DNA of 64,000 bases from Acidobacteriota bacterium. Lineage in GTDB: Bacteria > Acidobacteriota > Thermoanaerobaculia > Thermoanaerobaculales > Thermoanaerobaculaceae. Every line of letters begins with the position of its first letter. Position 1 is the stretch's first letter. The translations under genes were made by a program, and so were the position numbers. The stretch covers positions 58,554-122,553 of the forward strand of contig JACQZW010000029.1 in NCBI GenBank assembly GCA_016213675.1, given 5' to 3'. The notes below the pieces were generated by a model that saw only the letters and a list, made by a program, of their open reading frames with translations, had not been told where the DNA came from and did no database searches. Shown piece by piece: positions 43,586 to 51,084 of this stretch.

Positions 43586-45025
43586 CTATTGACCGAGGAT
43601 CTTGCGCCGATACTGCTCGACGTAGCCCGTGTTCTTGATCCTGGGGAGACACCGTTGGAGCGTCGCCGCGGCGTTCGGTCGATCGCCGTACTCGTAGAGC
43701 GCGACTGCGAAGTAGAACAGTCGCAACGGTTGCGTGACGCCGGGGTCGCCACCCCGACGGAAGTAGGCCACGGAATCGGCCCACCGCGCACCCCGGTAAG
43801 CGATCTCGGCAGTGGCGTGCTGGGCCTCGGCCGATTCGGGGTGGGCGTCGGCCACGCCCTGCGCGACGGCGAACGCCTCGGCGAGCCGGTCCTGGGCGGC
43901 CAACTCCTCGGCACGAGCCAGCTCGTCGCCGAAGGGCATCGGCGGCGAGGTCAGCGAGACGACAGTCGGCGACACCTTCGGAGCCGGCGCCGGCGGCGCC
44001 GTGGACGTAGGCCGCGGGGTCGCGGTAGGAGTGGCGGGCTTGGTCGTCGGCCTGGGTGTGGCGGTGCGAGTCGGCGTCGCCGTCGTCTTCGCTGCCGTCG
44101 GCTTCGGCGACGGCTTCTCCGTTGCTCGACGCGTCGGTGCGAGGGTCGGCTTCGCGGCGGCCGCCTTCGCCTTCGCGAGCTCAGCGTCGGCGCGGCCGGC
44201 GAGCTCCACGATCGCGCTCTGCTTGCGGATGCTCGGGGGAAACTGGGCGGCAAGCGCGGTCGCGTCCTGCCAGAGCTCGAGCTGGACCAGACAGCGGAGC
44301 AGCGACTCGGCAGCCTGCGGATCGGTGGTCGCGGCGCCCGACGCCTTGAGGTCGGCCGACGCCTGGGCCCACTTCTTGTCGCGGGCGAGGGCGAGGCCGC
44401 GCAAGCGGAGCGCCTCCTTGTTCCCGGGCGACAGCGCGAGCACCGCGTCGGCCTGCTCGCGCGCGGTGTCGGTGTCGCCTTCCTTGAGGGCGGCCGAGCT
44501 GGCCATCAGATGCCACTTCGGCTCCTTCGGCTCGGCGGCGAGGAGCTTCTCGAGCTCGCTCCGAAGCTCTCGGGCCGACAGTCGCGCGAGACGCTCCTCG
44601 GGCTTCGGCACCAGACGGGCGAACGACGGGCTGGAGACCAGCGTGGCCCCGGGAACGTTCGACACCACGAACTTCTCGTAGGCCTCGCGCATTTCCTTGG
44701 GAGTCGCCGCCCTGGTGTAGCCCTGGAAGCGATCCTCGACCTCGACCAGGCGCTGGAACGTGTCGCGGAAGCCGTCCGCATCGCCGGCCGCTGCCTGGGA
44801 CAACCCCAGGCGAACGAGGCCGTCGGCGAGGGCCTCTGGTTCTTCGAGAAGACCGAAGCAGGCGACGCGAAACAGGCGAACGGCGGTCTGGTAGTCGCGG
44901 CGGTTGTACGCGCTGCTGCCGTCGCGCAGGAGTCGCTCGTAGAAGGGGTCGGCGGCGGCGGCGAAGCCGGCCGCACCGATGAGAAACAGGCAGACGGCGC
45001 GCAGTCCGCGGGGGGTCGTGATCAC
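43586..45025 (-). CDS. exported TPR-repeat protein with Thr/Pro-rich spacer
   Basis: A protein of about 479 residues. The GTG at 45025 gives a signal peptide (LRAVCLFLIGAAGFAAAADP). TPR-like helices fill residues about 30-270 (SSAYNRRDYQTAVRLFRVAC; ALKEGDTDTAREQADAVLAL) and the last 110 residues (AQDRLAEAFAVAQGVADAHP; NAAATLQRCLPRI). Between them lies a roughly 60-residue Thr/Pro/Ala/Lys-rich stretch, likely extended and able to cross a layer of periplasm or cell wall. The role may be scaffolding of the export machinery encoded upstream; this is inference. The start is uncertain, since no clear ribosome site is seen. Confidence 0.75.
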   Translation of the reverse strand: MITTPRGLRAVCLFLIGAAGFAAAADPFYERLLRDGSSAYNRRDYQTAVRLFRVACFGLLEEPEALADGLVRLGLSQAAAGDADGFRDTFQRLVEVEDRFQGYTRAATPKEMREAYEKFVVSNVPGATLVSSPSFARLVPKPEERLARLSARELRSELEKLLAAEPKEPKWHLMASSAALKEGDTDTAREQADAVLALSPGNKEALRLRGLALARDKKWAQASADLKASGAATTDPQAAESLLRCLVQLELWQDATALAAQFPPSIRKQSAIVELAGRADAELAKAKAAAAKPTLAPTRRATEKPSPKPTAAKTTATPTRTATPRPTTKPATPTATPRPTSTAPPAPAPKVSPTVVSLTSPPMPFGDELARAEELAAQDRLAEAFAVAQGVADAHPESAEAQHATAEIAYRGARWADSVAYFRRGGDPGVTQPLRLFYFAVALYEYGDRPNAAATLQRCLPRIKNTGYVEQYRRKILGQ

Positions 45026-45049
45026 GGCGCGAATTATGCCACGGATAGA

Positions 45050-45076
45050 ACCGGCCGCCCGGCGGGCGGCCGCTAC
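45050..45076. repeat. isolated right arm of 83-bp palindromic element
   Basis: ACCGGCCGCCCGGCGGGCGG followed by CCGCTAC. A 23-base spacer containing CTGCAGG separates it from the complete copy at 45100-45182. The same spacing recurs between 45750 and 45774. Confidence 0.85.
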
Positions 45077-45099
45077 ATGCGCTGCAGGTTCTGTCGTTC

Positions 45100-45182
45100 G
45101 TAGCGGCCGGCCGCTGGCCGGCCGTGGTCGACCCTGCAGGCGCAACGAGTAAGAAACCGGCCGCCCGGCGGGCGGCCGCTAC
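45100..45182. repeat. 83-bp palindromic element (copy 1, downstream side of RAYT gene)
   Basis: Left arm GTAGCGGCCGGCCGCTGGCC, centre with CCTGCAGG, right arm ACCGGCCGCCCGGCGGGCGG ending in CCGCTAC. Exactly as long as the copies at 45668-45750 and 45774-45856. Its right end supplies the TAG stop codon of the transposase gene. Confidence 0.92.
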
Positions 45183-45658
45183 AGCAGCGGGACGTAGACC
45201 CGGGTGAACGGATGGTCGTTCCATCGGGCCACCAAACCCTTGCGCGTTGGATTGTCTGCGATGTACCTGGCGTATTCAGCATCCTCGCCTTTGCGCATCC
45301 AGTGGTCATAGAACGACCGCTGCCAGAAGGGTGACTCGGAGGGCACCGCGAGCCTCCGCGTCCAAAGCCCCTTCCAGACGTTGACGTAGTCAGCGAGCGT
45401 CCGGCCCTCGCCGTCGAGTCGGAGAAGGAGATGGACGTGGTCAGGCATGAAGCACACAACCAGGACATCCACGTGCGAGTCGTGCGAACGGCGTCCGAGA
45501 TCAACGTCAAGAGCGCCGGCTACGTCGCGCGGCCGGACGAGGCGCGGCGCTCGTGCATGCACGACGATGGTGACCGCCACAATGCCCGGGCCCCGGTTGG
45601 GCCCAGGAAGACGCAGGCCTCGGCTCTGACCCCACGTCTTCGGTCGTTCGACTGGCAT
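45179..45658 (-). CDS. REP-associated tyrosine transposase (RAYT, Y1/HUH type)
   Basis: A 159-residue single-strand transposase of the TnpA-REP group. The HUH motif is H74-V-H76 in CFMPDHVHLLLRL; the catalytic tyrosine is probably Y132 in ARYIADNP, followed by GLV; FWQRSFYDHWMRKGED is the typical block between. RAYTs act on short imperfect palindromes (REP/BIME) and are usually single-copy genes with such palindromes around them. Here complete 83-base elements lie 10 bases before the start codon and across the stop codon. The start ATG at 45658 has no strong ribosome site. All key residues are present, so it may be active. Confidence 0.88.
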   Translation of the reverse strand: MPVERPKTWGQSRGLRLPGPNRGPGIVAVTIVVHARAPRLVRPRDVAGALDVDLGRRSHDSHVDVLVVCFMPDHVHLLLRLDGEGRTLADYVNVWKGLWTRRLAVPSESPFWQRSFYDHWMRKGEDAEYARYIADNPTRKGLVARWNDHPFTRVYVPLL

Positions 45659-45667
45659 GGTGTGATT

Positions 45668-45750
45668 GTAGCGGCCGGCCGCTGGCCGGCCGTGGTCGGG
45701 CATGCAGGCATGATGATCAAGAAACCGGCCGCCCGGCGGGCGGCCGCTAC
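45668..45750. repeat. 83-bp palindromic element (copy 2, upstream side of RAYT gene)
   Basis: Same arms and orientation as copy 1; the centre reads GTGGTCGGGCATGCAGGC then ATGATGATCAAGAA. It ends 10 bases from the transposase start codon and is followed by a 23-base spacer and copy 3. Confidence 0.92.
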
Positions 45751-45773
45751 ATGCTCTGCAGGGTTCGCCGTCC

Positions 45774-45856
45774 GTAGCGGCCGGCCGCTGGCCGGCCGTG
45801 GTCGGACATGCAGGCGCGATGGTCAAGAAACCGGCCGCCCGGCGGGCGGCCGCTAC
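45774..45856. repeat. 83-bp palindromic element (copy 3)
   Basis: Same length and orientation as copies 1 and 2; differs from copy 2 at a few central positions (GGTCGGACATGCAGGCGCGA). Its right end gives the TAG stop codon of the PHP phosphatase gene. Confidence 0.92.
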
Positions 45857-46587
45857 ACCGCCGGGAGGGGGCGGTCGGCGAGGACGGCGGCGGGGTTGTC
45901 GACGAACAGGCGGCGCGCCGTCTGCTCGCCCCAGCCGCCGGCCACCGCGCGGAAGGCCGTGGAAAGCCGTGGCGCGCGCCGGGTTGCGTTGTGGGCGTCG
46001 GAGGCCACGAAGTGCGCGATGGCCTCGTCGATGAGGAGCGCGCAACATGCCTGTGCGCGCCGGCCGAAGTCGCCGGTGACGCTCATCGCGGTGAGTTGGA
46101 ACAGGGCGCCCCGCTCCGCGAGCTCGATCAGCCGCTCGGGATCCTCCGCGAGCCACGGGATCCGCTCGGGGTGCGCCACGACCGGCCACCAGCCGGCGAT
46201 CCGCAGCTCGTGGACGATGTCCACCGGCTCCGCCCCGCCCGGCAGCGAGGGGAACTCCAGCAGGAGGTAGCGCGACCCGGCCAGGGAGAGCAGCGACCCG
46301 CCGGGCAGGGCGTCGACCTCGACGAGGATCTCGGAGTCGACCCGCAGCTCGGCGCCGAGGACGAGCCCGGGGCTCGGTCCGACCGCGGCCTGCAGTGCCT
46401 CGAACGCGCGCTGCAGCGCCCCGCGGTCGTCGTTCGGCCACAGCTCGTGGCGCTGGTGGGGAGTGACGACCAGGGTCTCCGAGCCGTCCGCGCCGGCGAG
46501 CCTGCACATCGCGAGGGCCTCGTCCGGCGTCGCAGGGCCGTCGTCGACGCCGGGCAGCAGGTGGACGTGCAGGTCGATCAGGCCCAC
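45853..46587 (-). CDS. PHP-domain protein-tyrosine phosphatase (CpsB/YwqE-like)
   Basis: A 244-residue PHP metallophosphatase: LIDLHVHLLPGVDDGPATPD at the N-terminus (metal ligands), VVTPHQRHELWP, VVAHPERIPW and ASDAHNATRRAP. CpsB/Wzb-like PHP enzymes remove phosphate from the tyrosine tail of the Wzc-type kinase, which is encoded directly upstream with an 8-base gap. The start GTG at 46587 gives the expected length. The stop TAG belongs to a palindromic repeat. Confidence 0.85.
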   Translation of the reverse strand: MGLIDLHVHLLPGVDDGPATPDEALAMCRLAGADGSETLVVTPHQRHELWPNDDRGALQRAFEALQAAVGPSPGLVLGAELRVDSEILVEVDALPGGSLLSLAGSRYLLLEFPSLPGGAEPVDIVHELRIAGWWPVVAHPERIPWLAEDPERLIELAERGALFQLTAMSVTGDFGRRAQACCALLIDEAIAHFVASDAHNATRRAPRLSTAFRAVAGGWGEQTARRLFVDNPAAVLADRPLPAV

Positions 46588-46595
46588 GGCCCCGC

Positions 46596-48863
46596 TCAGG
46601 CGGAGGGATCCCCCGTCGAGGAGTCGACGTACGCCTCGTAGGAGCGGTACTGCTTGCCGTAGCGACCGCCCGCGATCCGGAAGCGGTTGAGGGCCACGCC
46701 CAGGACCCTGACCTCTGAGAGGCGCAGGCGCTCCAGGCACGAGCGGGCGTCCTCGCGGAGGACGGTCCCCGCCCCGACGCAGAGGACCACCCCGTCGGCC
46801 ATCGAGCCGAGCAGCGTCGAGTCGGTGACCGGCAGCGCCGGCGGCGAGTCGAAAACGACGTAGTCGAAGCGCTGCCGCGCGAGCTCCAGGTACTCGCGCA
46901 TCCGCTCCGACGAGAGCAGCTCCGCCGGGTTGGGCGGGGTCGGCCCGGAGGGCGTGAGGTAGAGGCTGGGGATCGCAGTCCGCAGGAAGACGGCCGCCGG
47001 GTCGGCGCCGCCGGTCAGGAAGTTGACCAGGCCGACGCGGTTCGACAGGTTGAAGACCTCGTGCAGGCGCGACTTGCGCAGGTCGGCATCGACGAGCAGC
47101 ACGTCACGCCCGAGTTGGGCGAGGACGACGGCGAGGTTCGCCGCCGTCGCGGTCTTGCCCTCGCCGGGGATCGCCGAGGTGACGACCACGGTCTTCAGGC
47201 CGTTGGCGGTCGAGAGCAGCAGGGCGGTGCGCAGCCCGCGGTACGATTCCGACACGGCCAAGCGGGGGGATCCGTGGGGCAGCAACTCGATTGGGACTTC
47301 CTGGCGTGTTAGCGACAGCGCCTTCTTGGGCTTCGGCGGATTTCGCTGCCGCCGGCCGTAGCCGTAGTAAGCATGGCCGTAGCCATAGCGGTCGCCCGGC
47401 CGCGAAACGTCAGGTATCACGGCCAGGATTGGAAGTCCGAGAACCCGGTCCACGTCGTCCGGCGTCTTGAGGGTGCGGTCGAGGTACTCGACGAAGAACA
47501 CCATGCCCAGCCCGAGCCCGAGTCCGAGCAGGAGGCCGAGACTGAGGTTCCGCCGTAGCGAGGGCCGGTACGGTCCGCCAGGGACGAGCGCCCGGTCCAC
47601 GACCATGACGTTGGAGTCGCGGGTCCCCTGGAGCCGCGACTCCACCTCGGTCTGCGACTGGCGGCTGATGAGGTCGTCGAGCAGCTTCCGGCGCGTCGAG
47701 ACCTCGACCTTGAGGTTGTTGTACTCGACCGCGGCCGAGTTGAGCTGCATCGCATCGGCCTTCTGGCGGGTGAGCTCGGCGGTGAGCGACTGCTCGCGCC
47801 GCAGCGCGGTCTGGTAGTCGGAGCGGGCGCTGTCGCGCGCCTTGCCGACGGCCTCGAGGACAGCCAGGCGGTTCTTGTCGATCTGCGCCTTCAGCTCCTG
47901 CATCGCCGGCCACTCCGGCTTGTAGGTCGCGAGCTTGTTGGCGTAGTCGCGCTCGAGCTTGGTCTGGTCTGCCTGCAGTTGCCCGACGAGGCTGCCCGGG
48001 AACGCCGATGCGACGACGTCCGGCGTGGCGTTGGCGATCTCGTTGTGGCGTGCCTCCTTGGCGATCCGCTCGGAGACCGCGGCGATGTAGTCCCGGTTGA
48101 GCGCCTCGAGGCGCTGCAGGATGACGTTGGACGCCGGGTCGAGGGTGACGATGTCGGTCTGGCGGCCGTACGCTTGGAGCTGCGCCTCCTTGTCCTGGAT
48201 CTCCTGCTTCACCGTCTCGATCTGGGAGGTGAGGAAGCTCGACGCCTTGCCGACGGTGGCGAAGCGTGTCTCGACGCCCCAGTCGATGAACGCGTCGGCG
48301 ATGCCGTTCGCCACGCGGGCGGCGAGCTCAGGAGCGGGCGAGACAAAGGAGATTTCGACAAGGCGCGTCTCTTCAACTGGTGCGACCCCAAGGCCCGCCT
48401 GCACTCTGCCGGCGAGGCCGGCCTGTGCGGCGGCGTCGTCGGCAGCCGACGAGGTCATGCCCGCGGACCCAAGGAGGTTGGCGCGCCCCGGGTTGAACGC
48501 CGGATCCTCGCCGAGGCGGAGGTTCCTAACGACTCGCTCGGCGAGGCCTCGGCTCCTCAGGAGACGGAGCTGCGTCGGCAGAAACGACTGCGCGTCCAGC
48601 CAGTCGTCGTACTGGATGCTCTGCTGCGACACCACCGCGCTTGCCGAACGGCGTTCGATCTGGATGATCGTGCTGGCGCGATACATCCTCGGCGTGATCG
48701 CGTAGAGGACGGCCGAGACGAGCAGCACGGTCGCCGCCACGAGCGCGAGCAGCCGACGGCGCCGCCGTACCACCTCGATCCACTGGGAGATGTGGAACTC
48801 GCCCTCGTTCGGCTCGGGCTCGAGGGCAAACTGGGCGGGCATGATGCGCGGATCGTTCGCCAT
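46596..48863 (-). CDS. wzc: Wzc-type polysaccharide co-polymerase and tyrosine autokinase
   Basis: A 755-residue inner-membrane protein. N-terminal Wzz domain with helix 1 at about 37-57, a long periplasmic coiled-coil region (about 200-420), the second helix in LSLGLLLGLGLGLGMVFFVE, then the cytoplasmic BY-kinase: Walker A PGEGKT, Walker A' VLLVDADLRK, Walker B YVVFDSPPA. The C-terminal tail holds a tyrosine cluster (YGKQYRSYEAYVDS) for autophosphorylation. It controls chain length and gating of Wza. Its stop and start adjoin wza (48864) and the PHP phosphatase. Confidence 0.93.
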   Translation of the reverse strand: MANDPRIMPAQFALEPEPNEGEFHISQWIEVVRRRRRLLALVAATVLLVSAVLYAITPRMYRASTIIQIERRSASAVVSQQSIQYDDWLDAQSFLPTQLRLLRSRGLAERVVRNLRLGEDPAFNPGRANLLGSAGMTSSAADDAAAQAGLAGRVQAGLGVAPVEETRLVEISFVSPAPELAARVANGIADAFIDWGVETRFATVGKASSFLTSQIETVKQEIQDKEAQLQAYGRQTDIVTLDPASNVILQRLEALNRDYIAAVSERIAKEARHNEIANATPDVVASAFPGSLVGQLQADQTKLERDYANKLATYKPEWPAMQELKAQIDKNRLAVLEAVGKARDSARSDYQTALRREQSLTAELTRQKADAMQLNSAAVEYNNLKVEVSTRRKLLDDLISRQSQTEVESRLQGTRDSNVMVVDRALVPGGPYRPSLRRNLSLGLLLGLGLGLGMVFFVEYLDRTLKTPDDVDRVLGLPILAVIPDVSRPGDRYGYGHAYYGYGRRQRNPPKPKKALSLTRQEVPIELLPHGSPRLAVSESYRGLRTALLLSTANGLKTVVVTSAIPGEGKTATAANLAVVLAQLGRDVLLVDADLRKSRLHEVFNLSNRVGLVNFLTGGADPAAVFLRTAIPSLYLTPSGPTPPNPAELLSSERMREYLELARQRFDYVVFDSPPALPVTDSTLLGSMADGVVLCVGAGTVLREDARSCLERLRLSEVRVLGVALNRFRIAGGRYGKQYRSYEAYVDSSTGDPSA

Positions 48864-49727
48864 CTAGAAGAACGACTCCTTGGCGATGATCACGTCGCCG
48901 CCCTGGAGCTCCATGTCGGCGTCCTTCCCGGCGAGGATGCGCTTGTAGTCGGCCTCGATCTCGGTGTCGCGACCGTTGCGGTCGCGGCGCTTGACCCTGA
49001 TGCTCTTAGAGGCCCGGTCGGTGAGCCCGCCGGCCCGCGCGATCGCGGTGAGCAGCGTGATCCGCTCGGTGCTGGCGAACTGGACGGCCCCGGGTTGGGC
49101 CACCTCGCCGAGGCAGAAGACCGTGACCTGCACCTTCGCCGGGACGTTGATCATGTCGGTGGCGAAGATCGGAATGTTGGCGTTGAGGTCGGCGCGGACC
49201 ATGAGGTCGTCGACCGAGATGGCGATCTGGTCGGACAGGCCGTTGTCGGCGCGGCGCAGCACGTAGATGGTGTCGCCGTGGTTCTCGGCGAGGCCGCCCG
49301 CCGCCGACAGCGCCTCGAGGAGCGTCCAGCGACCCGACAGCGCGAGGTTGCCGGGCTGCCGCACCGCGCCGATCACCGAGATCGGCCGGGAGCGGAACTC
49401 CCGCACCTGGACGGCGACCGAGGCGCGCTGCACGTACTTGGCTTCGAGGAGTGCCTGGAGCCGTTCGGCCAACTCGACGTCGGTGAGGCCCTGCACGGGC
49501 ACGTCGCCGATGAGCGGCAGGCTGATCGTGCCCTCCTCGGAGACGCGGCGCTCGATGTTGAGCTCCGGCACCTCGAAGACCTTGATGTCGAGCAGGTCCT
49601 TCGGACCGATGCGGTACCCGGCGGTGGGAGACCCCTCAGGCTGTCCGACGGCAATCGCCACCGAGAGCAGCATCACGGCAAGCATCACGGCAGCGGCTCG
49701 CACCCTGTACGAGGCCTCAAAACCCAT
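48864..49727 (-). CDS. wza: polysaccharide export protein (Wza-like)
   Basis: A 287-residue exported protein: signal sequence (AAAVMLAVMLLSVAIAVGQ), then the Poly_export domain (YRIGPKDLLDIKVFEVPELN) and two SLBB beta-grasp domains (PISVIGAVRQPGNLAL; VFCLGEVAQPGAVQF). There is no lipobox cysteine, unlike E. coli Wza, and it is shorter (379 residues there), so the outer-membrane helix may be missing and the neighbouring beta-barrel may act as the outer channel. ATG at 49727; a GTG at 49748 is possible. Confidence 0.9.
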   Translation of the reverse strand: MGFEASYRVRAAAVMLAVMLLSVAIAVGQPEGSPTAGYRIGPKDLLDIKVFEVPELNIERRVSEEGTISLPLIGDVPVQGLTDVELAERLQALLEAKYVQRASVAVQVREFRSRPISVIGAVRQPGNLALSGRWTLLEALSAAGGLAENHGDTIYVLRRADNGLSDQIAISVDDLMVRADLNANIPIFATDMINVPAKVQVTVFCLGEVAQPGAVQFASTERITLLTAIARAGGLTDRASKSIRVKRRDRNGRDTEIEADYKRILAGKDADMELQGGDVIIAKESFF

Positions 49728-49796
49728 CGCCGTCGAACCAGCTCTCACCCGAGTGCCTCCGCGTCACCGCGCCGTCCCGGCAAGGGGCAGAGTGTA

Positions 49797-51071
49797 TCAC
49801 CACCACCCCGCTCCGCGACCCCCGAAGGACAGCCCGGTCTGGATCCGGGTGAGCGACCGGTCCGGGTGCGGCGCCGGCGCGGCGAAGCTCTCGCGGGAGA
49901 CCTGGAGCGTCAGCGTGGTGGACCTCCCGATGTCGATGGATGCCGCCCCACCGTAGCTCGAGACGTCCTCGTCGTAGCCCACCACCGGCGAGCCATCGGC
50001 GACGATGTAGCGGGATGTGCCGTTCTCCCAGAACACCCGGCCGACCGTCCGCCAGCCGAGGCCGCCCTGCACGGCGACGCCCCAGCGGTCGGTGCGCGCG
50101 TACTGGCTGTCGAAGCTCACGCTGTACGACACCCCGCGCTGACCGTAGACCTGGATCTGGCCCTCCCCCGCCGGGCGCCAGGCGAGCTGTGCCCGACCGA
50201 CCGTGTCGTTGAAGGCCACGAAACGCGAGCCCTCCTTCGCCTTCAGGTCGGGGCGGGAGACCGACACGGCGCCCCACCACCGATTCCGGTCGAACCTCAA
50301 CTCGAGGAACGGCGTGGTACCCGAGTTGGAGCGGTCCTGCAGCTCGCGGAGGAAGGTGTTCTCGACCTTGCCCAGCCCGACCGCGACGGAGAACGCCTCG
50401 CTCCAGGCGTAGCGGAGCCCGCCGCCAACGCTCGTCTCGTCGCGGTCCAGGAGGAGGAACTGCGTGCCAACCACATCCGGCTCTATCGCGTCGTATCGCC
50501 AGCGGGTCTCGCTGGCGCGGCCGATCACCCACAAGCGTTCGAAGATGCGGACCTCGAGACTCGCACTGCCCAACTTCCGCGACGTGTCGACCGGCCGGAC
50601 GAGCTCGGAGCTGACGTAGCCCTGCTCCTCGATGTCGAACGCCTGCGCCTCGACGGTGAGCCGGTTGAAGTAGCCGAACAGCCCGCCGCCGTACCGGCCG
50701 CTGTCGCCGCGCAGGTTCTCGAGGTCCTTCCACCAGACGTACTCCGGCAGGGCCACGGCGCCGACGACGAACTTGGGGCCGATGGGCAGGTAGGCGTGCA
50801 ACCCCGCACCCACCGTGGCGGTGAAGTCGGAGACCGGGTCGTCGGAGCTGCCGAAGACGTTGTCGTTGTACGTCACGTTCTTGATCGCGAACCACGGCGC
50901 GAGGCGCACCGGGCCGAGGTTCCAGCGCGCCTGCTCCATCGCCTTCTCGAGCCCTTCCTTCGTCGGGATCGTCCGGTTCGAGAGCGAACCCGGGTCGGCG
51001 TACTGCGTGAACTGCGCGGCTGCCGTCGTGGAGACGGCGACGAGCGCGAGCGTGGTGACGAAGATTCGCAT
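49797..51071 (-). CDS. outer-membrane beta-barrel protein of exopolysaccharide locus
   Basis: A protein of about 424 residues with a signal peptide (TTLALVAVSTTAAAQ) and alternating aromatic/polar strands from residue 60 to the C-terminus, ending in GGRGAGWW with a terminal aromatic as in barrel proteins. It resembles the BBP2-type outer-membrane proteins of EPS clusters. Encoded 69 bases upstream of wza in the same direction, it may be the outer-membrane pore. The ATG at 51071 is preceded by another at 51086, which overlaps the divergent ligase start. Confidence 0.8.
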   Translation of the reverse strand: MRIFVTTLALVAVSTTAAAQFTQYADPGSLSNRTIPTKEGLEKAMEQARWNLGPVRLAPWFAIKNVTYNDNVFGSSDDPVSDFTATVGAGLHAYLPIGPKFVVGAVALPEYVWWKDLENLRGDSGRYGGGLFGYFNRLTVEAQAFDIEEQGYVSSELVRPVDTSRKLGSASLEVRIFERLWVIGRASETRWRYDAIEPDVVGTQFLLLDRDETSVGGGLRYAWSEAFSVAVGLGKVENTFLRELQDRSNSGTTPFLELRFDRNRWWGAVSVSRPDLKAKEGSRFVAFNDTVGRAQLAWRPAGEGQIQVYGQRGVSYSVSFDSQYARTDRWGVAVQGGLGWRTVGRVFWENGTSRYIVADGSPVVGYDEDVSSYGGAASIDIGRSTTLTLQVSRESFAAPAPHPDRSLTRIQTGLSFGGRGAGWW

Positions 51072-51076
51072 AGAAT
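51071..51076 (+). promoter_or_regulatory. -10-like box (TAGAAT) for leaderless ligase transcript
   Basis: TAGAAT lies eight bases before the ATG at 51085, so transcription would start at or next to the start codon. No Shine-Dalgarno sequence is present upstream of that ATG. The -35 region is weak. Confidence 0.4.
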
Positions 51077-51084
51077 CGGCACAC

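Noticed and set aside
45050..45856. Regular repeats with 23-base spacers considered as a CRISPR array
   Set aside because: The units are 83-base palindromic elements, the spacers resemble each other and a transposase gene lies between them. No cas genes are present.
45179..46507. A 442-codon frame containing the RAYT protein at its end
   Set aside because: The upstream part is antisense/out of frame to the PHP phosphatase and crosses palindromic repeats. Transposase-like sequence starts at 45658.
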